DNA from: Chelonoidis abingdonii
Taxonomy: Eukaryota; Chordata; Testudines; Testudinidae
DNA: 64,000 nucleotides
Direction of reading: 5' to 3'
Assembly: GCF_003597395.2 (NCBI RefSeq)
Contig: NC_133777.1
Coordinates: forward strand, 9,205,621 to 9,269,620
Positions 57,527 through 64,000 of this stretch are shown here, piece after piece. Below the pieces are notes generated by a model that was given only the letters and a program-made list of their open reading frames with translations, had not been told where the DNA came from and ran no database searches. A program made the position numbers and the translations under genes. Within the stretch, counting starts at the first letter, position 1, and each line of letters opens with the position of its first letter.

Positions 57527-58110
57527 CCCGCCGCCGCTACTCAATGGGCATAACAGAGATCTACGGCAGCAGAGGAAGGAGCCACACTGTCTCCACTCCC
57601 TCCCCGACCACTTCCGGCAGGCGCGTCCCTGCCAAAAAAAGGGCTCGTGGGGAACGCGGCTGCCCTCGCACGAACAGTTCCGGGAGCAGTCACCGCCCTG
57701 CCACCCCCCTGCGCGGGGATCGTCGCGCTCTGATGAATCATTCTGCAAGGGCTGCGCGCGATAACAGTATCCTTCCGCCGCGCGGGGCCAGGAGAGGTAA
57801 GAGAAATAATCCCCCCATTATTAGGGGAGGGGACGGACTGACGTGGCTGAAGGCCCATTCGTGTACAGCCCCCCCCCCGGAAGGAGTGTCAGGGGCTTGC
57901 AGAGGCCGGGCAGTAGTAGCGCCTTTGGCCCTGCGGTCCCTCAGGTTGCTAGATGCCCCGGGACGAACAGGGACTCCCCCTTGGGGCCCAGCCCCCATTT
58001 ATTCCCTGCCAGGGCCTGGGGGGCACGTGGCGCCTGCAGGGGCGAACACTGCTAAAGGGGGGCACCCGGGGCCCAGCCCCCATGTGCACTCCAGGCTTGG
58101 GCAGGGCTGG
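57400..58110 (-). promoter_or_regulatory. AP5Z1: CpG island promoter of AP5Z1
   Basis: CpG-dense, GC-rich DNA around the first exon with no TATA box near the start. An ETS/GABP-type site CCGGAAGT lies on the minus strand at 57617-57610, about 85 bases upstream of the ATG. This is typical of a housekeeping gene. The transcription start itself is not determined. Confidence 0.75.
57486..57526 (-). CDS. AP5Z1: AP5Z1 exon 1 (coding part)
   Basis: ATG followed by [12 protein letters not shown] and two bases of an Arg codon. Donor CG|gtacgg. The upstream 5' UTR lies at 57527 and beyond inside the CpG island. Confidence 0.93.
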
Positions 58111-58244
58111 GGACTGATAAAGGGGCCCTGAGGGTTGCCCAGTTTTTCCTGGCGGTTTCCCTCCATGGTGCTCTTTGATGAAAGACTAATCTTTAATTCC
58201 TGGAGGTTTGGGAACTATAGAGCCCCCTCCCACGCTCAGCAGCC

Positions 58245-58349
58245 TAGGGTGACCAGACAGCAAGTGTAAAAAAATCGGGGGGCGGGCGGGTGTAATAGGA
58301 GCCCAAAATCAGGATTGTCTCCATAAAATCAGGACATCTGATCACCCTA
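58245..58349. mobile_element. Short palindromic TA-flanked MITE
   Basis: Begins TAGGGTGACCAGAC and ends with the inverse, TAGGGTGATCAGAT (12 of 14). TA at both ends fits a Tc1/mariner-like target duplication. About 100 bases, no coding capacity. Confidence 0.7.
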
Positions 58350-59774
58350 CACCAGCCTGAGACCACGCAGAGCTGTGATGGTTGAAGAATGGAGCCTGTG
58401 GGCAGAGGCATAATTTACACATGGGCTATGCAGGGGGTCTGCAACAGCAGCTACCATGACACAGAAATTTAGTCATCATCACTGCAACACTTACAGAGAC
58501 CCTCCTCCCAAAGCAAAGCTTGGAAGAACCATGAGCTGCAGAAACTTAAAATGGCAGCTGCCCATGGAGATGGCAGAGGTGTCGCATGCAAGCAGCCACA
58601 CCGGGGAAGGCAGAGTTGAAGAGAATTGACGTCCCTTCAGATATCACCTTTTAGCAGTTAAGGCTCCCACTGTTCACAGCCAAAGCCCAGCTGCGAGGCA
58701 CTTGCCCCTGAGTATAGGACCAAGGCAGGTTCTCAGAAAGACAGTCACAGCACTGTGTAGAAGTGTGGCTGTGGAGCTGAGATTTTACATTTTCATTTTT
58801 GGAAAACATGACACTAGCAGAAGCTCTTAGCCTTCTATAGGACCCATTTGAAAAGAATGTATTTTGAAAAGGCCAAGATAAAAATAGCTACGCAGCAGGC
58901 TGTCTTCATAAGTTCCAAAAGGTTAAAAGACATGAATATTTCCTCCCTAGAAACATCCCTTCTGACTGCTAATAAGCCTGTAGCTTTTATAGCTGCACTT
59001 ACCATCAGTCTTTCAGCAGGAAGGGATATTACTGTGCAAAGCTTGCTGGTTCTTTTACCTTTGGGAGTTGAATGCCTTGAGCCACTTATTGGTATAAAGT
59101 TCCTTAAAGAGCTTATTCACTAACAGTTTCCATTAGCCATCTCTGTGCTAGCTCATGCTGCCTTTGGAACCAGAAACTTCCATTGCTGTAGCTATCGCCA
59201 AAGTCATCACAGAGCATAAATCAGACATACAGAAAACAGAGGGCTAGAGACAAAAGGTTCAGCTTTTCCCAAATGTAATATAGGGGGGAGCTTGTCTATT
59301 ATATTTTAAAAATGGGTCCAACACCGATGCTACATTTAAAAAGGAAGATGCTAAAGGAGATGCCCAGATCTCGCTCTCTACAGATTTTGTCTGCAATGTA
59401 TTTTTGCTGACCTGAGTAGGATTTTTAACACATGGAGGAGCCAGCCAGACTATGGCTACTTGGCAGGGAGAACCCATCTTTAGGTCCACTGAGGTCTTCA
59501 TGGCATTCATATTAAATTCTGAAACTGAAAGCCAGTGACCTTGTTAACCAAAATGAGCAATTAGATTAGGGATAGTGCAGATGACATAAGATGTCAAAAG
59601 GGAAGAACAGGGCATAAGAATTATCTACCCTTAAACGGGAGGACGTATGCATGGGCTGAAAACATTTCCAACTTCTAAGCTTCACAATATGCTGTCTATC
59701 ATTTACAGCAGCAGTTGAAATGGTTTAGCACAGAACTGATGAAGATCCCGATGGGTAAGTGAAAACTTGATCCT

Positions 59775-60510
59775 GAGGGCTTGGCTACACTGGAGGGTTG
59801 CAGCGCTGGTGATGGGGTTACAGCGCTGCAACTTACTCTGTGTCCACACTTGCAAGGCACAGCCAGCACTGCAACTCCCTGGCTGCAGCGCTGGCTGTAC
59901 GCCTGGTCTGCTTGGGGTGTAACGATTGCAGCGCTGGTGATGCAGCGTTGCTCTCGTCAAGTGTGGCCACCAAAAGCGCTTTTATTGGCCTCCCGGGTAT
60001 TAAGAGGTATCCCAGAATTCCTGTCCACAACAAACCAGAAGAATGGCTGACCTCTGAGCTCCCCGGAGCTACTTATCTAAAAAACAAACACAGCTGTTCT
60101 TTGCTCCAGCAAGCTGAGCGGAGGCAGGGGAATTGCTTTGCATAATTTGCATTTAGTGAATAAAAGAGGGGTGGGGGAAGGGGTCAAAACTTTTAAAATG
60201 ATTGAAGGTAGGTGCTGTGTATCTTCCAGTCCTTAGAACTTGCAAGGCAGGGAGCTGGGAACAGTGTCAGCTCCAAAAATCCACTCTCTCTGTCTCCCCC
60301 ATGCTCCCTGTCACACTCCACCCCACCCCCTTGTTTTGAAAAGCACGTTGCAGCCACTTGAACGCTGGGATAGCTGCCCACAATGCACCACTCCCAACAG
60401 CACTGCAAGTGCTGCAAATGTGGCCCCACTGCAGCGCTTTCCCTACACAGCTGTACGAAGACAGCTGTTAACTCCCAGCGCTGTACAGCTGTAAGTGTAG
60501 CCATACCCTG
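59775..60510. mobile_element. Non-autonomous DNA transposon with inverted ends
   Basis: Left end GAGGGCTTGGCTACACT pairs with the inverse of the right end CAGGGTATGGCTACACT. The interior has repeated cagcgctg motifs near both ends, as in turtle hAT-like elements that begin CAGGGCTTG. About 735 bases with no transposase. No convincing target-site duplication was found. Confidence 0.65.
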
Positions 60511-62628
60511 AGTCTACAGCTAGTTTGAGGGACGATAGGCTAATCCACAGGGAAAAGATTATAGAACTTGATGCAGAAAAAAGGTCATTTATTACCAACA
60601 ATATGATGATCTAATGTTTCCCAAACGTACCTTCCAAATACTAGAGCTGAACTGATGGCTCACAGCTAGGATTTTTCTGAACCCTGAAAATATACAAACA
60701 TACACCTAATGTTCTGTACATAATTCAAGGGCAAGGATGGAGAGGGAGAAATATTTAGGTTCTGTCATCCCCAAATGTACACTGCCTGTTTATAGCCATG
60801 CATGAGACAGAGTGCCCAGGAGACAGGCACACAAAAATAGCACCTGCAGCACAGAGCAACACAGCCCTTTGGGATATTCTACAGCAGGGAGAGCTGAAAG
60901 GAAGGCAGGCCCAGTCAACCTCTCTGGTTCCATAGACATTGATAAGTGATTATGACCACACTGAAAAATAACTGTTACAAAGAAGACAAATGTGCCAGCC
61001 TAGGCTTCTGCTAGCAGTGAAACACTTATTTGCCACAGTTACTAACTGTACAATAATCATGTGGAGCCAGACCCTGTTTCGAGCCAGCCACACCACAATT
61101 GATTACAAACTGGGCCTAAACACAAGCAGTTTATACCAAGAAAATGATGAAATCCACACCACAGGCTGCTGAGGAAATCTTCCAACTCATCACAATGCTA
61201 TGCAGGCAGTAAGAGCATATCCTTTAGCCACTCAAAAGGAGTAAGCAATTTCAGGGCACCTTCTCTTTAATATATAATTTTATTTCTGGTTATAGAAACA
61301 AAATGCTAAGAGGAGACGCAATACTCCTCAACCACATACATCAATTTAAGATAATAGATAACAGAACAGGTAAAATAAATGAAAAAATAGTAGAAATGTA
61401 AAACTTTGTTATAGCTTTAAAATATTAATGTTTTGATACATTAGAAATCACATTCAGATCTCAAATTACCTTTAAAAAAAGTATGGCTCCTTATAAAAAA
61501 TACTGGATCCCATTTGACACAAACATGCAGGCCCTACCCTTGGATATTGCATTCCCACACTTTCCCCTTCCTTGGTGAACACAGTCCTCTCCCCACCATC
61601 CCAATTTGTACCCACATACTCTGTAGTTGCAGACTGTTTCACAGATGGCAACGCTTGCAACATAACCAGGAGAGAAGCTGAAATTCACATCCAATGCCAC
61701 AGACCTAGCTTTTCCACTTTAGAGATACAACCTGCTTTTTAAAGCACTGATTAATAAACTGGTCATGAAAAATACTTTCTATATCAGAAAGTACTCCAGA
61801 AAAAGTTATGGCAGGAGATGTCTTCTCTGGGCAAGAACAGAAGCCAAAATGAAAACAAAGCTACATCCCACCCATACCATTCTCTCAACTAAGTCCAAAC
61901 TACAATGCGGAGGGGGCAAGGTTCCGTCCATATCAACCCATTGAGATATTCTGGGGCCTACTCGCTGTTATACATATCACCCCCCTACCCCCCGCCCAAC
62001 ACACAAGAATAAACTCTCACAGTCTTGGTTAGAGATTTAACAGTTTTCTAACAGATCTTCAAAATTTGAACAGATTTTATTGCCTTCTTACTGGTTATTT
62101 GGTGTTTCTTATAGTTACTGTTGAGCTTAATTAAGATCGGGTTTTTTGCATGTGTAATACAATTGCCTGATCCTTCTGAAACAGCTCTTAACACTAGTCT
62201 GGAAACTACTGATATTAAATTACACATCCACTCTTAAGCTTGCATTTCCTGGCAGTCTGGAGAACTCTAGTCTCATCAGGATAAAGAGCGCTACAGCAGG
62301 AATCAAAGCAGTAGTACAGCTTTGCCATTCTGTAGTATTTTCAAGTACACTTTTACATTTTTTCTTGCTCTTATTTTTCCTAAGAAAGTCTCTTCAGAAG
62401 TACTACTACCCTGATTCCCTGTGACTGCAGGAACATTTGGGGGAAAAAAACCAACAGAAAAAGGGTGCTCAAGTTTACACTAACTCCTTCACTGTTGGAC
62501 CCACTTGTGTATATCAGCAGCCTGTCCACTCCAAAAGTGTAGCACTTTAGTCAGTGTAACAGGATCTACTACACCAGATTTGTAGCAGTGAGGCAGAGAT
62601 CAGGAAGGGGATTTGCATTTTTCTACTT

Positions 62629-62733
62629 CAATGGTTTTTAACCTGGGGTCTGCAAAACTATGTCTAAGATTTCCAAAGGGGTCCACACCTCCATTCAAAA
62701 TTTTTTTTAGGGGCCCGCAAATGAAAACCACTG
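62629..62733. mobile_element. hAT-like MITE with 8-bp target-site duplication
   Basis: Starts CAATGGTTTTTAACC and ends with the inverse of CAGTGGTTTTCATTT. Flanked by ttctactt (62621-62628) and ttctgctt (62734-62741), matching at 7 of 8 bases. The interior has ggggtctgc and ggggcccgc arms. Confidence 0.8.
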
Positions 62734-63500
62734 TTCTGCTTAATCTAAATCCTTTCTTCCAGCCAGTCCAAGAAAATATTCTGACACTGCATCTGTTTTT
62801 TAATGATGGTTCTGCTTTTGAGAGTTTTCAGTGAAGCCAAATGGAGTGCAAGAAGTCACATGACTTATCCTAGGTCATATGAGTAGGCAGCTGAAGCCCA
62901 CACTAACCCCCAAAATGCTGACTCCCAGGGGCTTTGCTGTAACCTTTAGGTCATATCTGGAGCAAGAACCATAATATACAGAGGGTCAAATTTGGATTTC
63001 ACAGTGGCTTTTCTCCCTTCAGGAAGAAGAAACGTGGTGGTTTCTTTCACTGCCCACAGCACCATGGCTACTCCCTTTTGAACAACCTTCAGCCCAAATG
63101 ACCCTCCCAAGAAAATCAACCACCAGATGCTGATACCAGCAGAAATCTAGGAGAAGCTTGTATTCTAGGTCCTCACAGAAATGCAATGAAATATTACTTG
63201 AGAGACCTCACAGAAGCAGCTTTTTTCTGGCTCCCTAATGCTATGAGTAACCTTGGTAAGGCCAAAATAAGTCAAAATTCGTCTCAAGGCAAGTCCAATA
63301 ACCTCAGTGGAGTTATGCTAGCAACGAATTTGGCACACTCAGGAGAGGGAAAGGAGGAATTCTAATTGCATGCATATTTTTATTAGATATATTTTATCTA
63401 AGAGAGCCTACGCCTCAGGCTGGTGGGAGGTAGGAGCATCATAAAGAAAGAGACAGGCTGCACCACCTCTGAATACCATAGCAGCCAGCCCCAAAGCAGC

Positions 63501-63519
63501 ACACACACACGCACACGCC
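63501..63519. repeat. (CA)n short run
   Basis: Interrupted CA dinucleotides including cacacgcacacgc. Confidence 0.8.
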
Positions 63520-64000
63520 TAGTATCCTACATCGTTGTCTTTGGCGAGGTAATATCCTATACTACACAAGATGCTAAAGTGACCAGCTGGGGGAACCTCC
63601 ATTCTTGGGGGATCCCAATTCTAAACCTTTTGGTAATTCAAAGCAGATGGGAAAACTGAACATGATGCAGATAAAGCTCACCTTTCTGCCAGCGTACTTC
63701 ATTTTCAATTTATGTGGAGGTGTTTCCATTATGTACAGGGCAGGATGAGAATGTGCAAGGATCTTGGGGCCTGGTTTTCTCAAACCATGGCTGAGAGACA
63801 GCTTAAATCCCTTTCATCCTCTAATTCTTATTAGTGCCATTTGGGGTCTTCCCTGCCTATAGAACAGCTTGTGCTGCTGCTGCTACAGAGTTTCCCAGTA
63901 TTGTGCTAGAAGTGAGACTCATCCCAGAGGGAGAGCAGACTCCTAAACTGGCCCTTGTGCCCCATAAGAGGAATGAATCTGCGGGCTCAAGCTACACCTC

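Larger units (their letters stand above)
58350..64000 (-). other. Non-coding flank upstream of AP5Z1; possible FOXK1 3' UTR
   Basis: No exon is visible on either strand over 5.6 kb. It holds a TIR element (59775-60510), a hAT-like MITE (62629-62733) and a short CA run (63501-63519). In human FOXK1 lies upstream of AP5Z1 in the same direction and has a very long 3' UTR; minus-strand AATAAA at 61279-61274 is one candidate end. The FOXK1 link is inference only. Confidence 0.4.

Noticed and set aside
57044..57748. Long open frames on both strands across the minisatellite
   Set aside because: They come from a stop-free GC-rich tandem repeat; the 43-44 bp period is not a multiple of three, so each unit changes frame, and there is no family resemblance.
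58848..59123. A 91-codon open frame in the right flank
   Set aside because: No resemblance to FOXK1 or another family, no splice context, AT-rich codon use.

Overview
The window is vertebrate genomic DNA, most likely from a cryptodiran (hidden-necked) turtle. The signs are long introns with GT-AG exons, CR1 LINE debris and two SINE copies. Each SINE joins a tRNA-like head to a CR1-like tail, which is the architecture of the turtle Cry/pol III SINE family. There are also many short non-autonomous DNA transposons with terminal inverted repeats (TIRs). No prokaryotic or organellar feature is present. Species cannot be fixed from the sequence alone.

Left half, plus strand (1-34.9 kb): the 3' part of RADIL, a Rap-GTPase effector. 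Ten coding exons (4550-34408) join in frame into 609 residues covering the dilute (DIL) domain, a disordered proline/serine linker and the C-terminal PDZ domain, ending in an eight-serine tail. The upstream exons (RA and FHA domains) lie left of the window. The first AATAAA signals after the stop lie in the simple-repeat tail of a SINE inserted just downstream.

Middle (34.9-38.4 kb): a tail-to-tail intergenic spacer holding that SINE and other repeats.

Right half, minus strand (38.4-57.6 kb): the complete AP5Z1 gene. Seventeen coding exons (57526 down to 38555) join into an 811-residue protein, the zeta subunit of the AP-5 adaptor complex. It starts in a CpG island with an ETS-type site. Intron 1 carries a six-copy 43-44 bp minisatellite whose transcribed-RNA strand holds a G-quadruplex consensus in each unit. 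Introns 3, 6, 10 and 11 are filled with LTR-like and DNA-transposon-like repeats, including one transposon nested in another.

Far right (57.6-64 kb): promoter CpG island, then non-coding DNA with three small transposon-like elements. In human the gene upstream of AP5Z1 is FOXK1, in the same orientation; a FOXK1 3' end or long 3' UTR could therefore lie here, but no FOXK1 coding exon is visible.

The two genes are not functionally linked as far as is known: RADIL acts in Rap-dependent adhesion and migration, AP5Z1 in late-endosome/lysosome sorting. Their tail-to-tail order matches the human 7p22 locus as I recall it. I found no clearly undescribed biological system. The most interesting signals are the intron-1 G-quadruplex minisatellite, the SINE-derived polyadenylation signals of RADIL, the serine tail of RADIL and the nested or target-site-flanked transposons.
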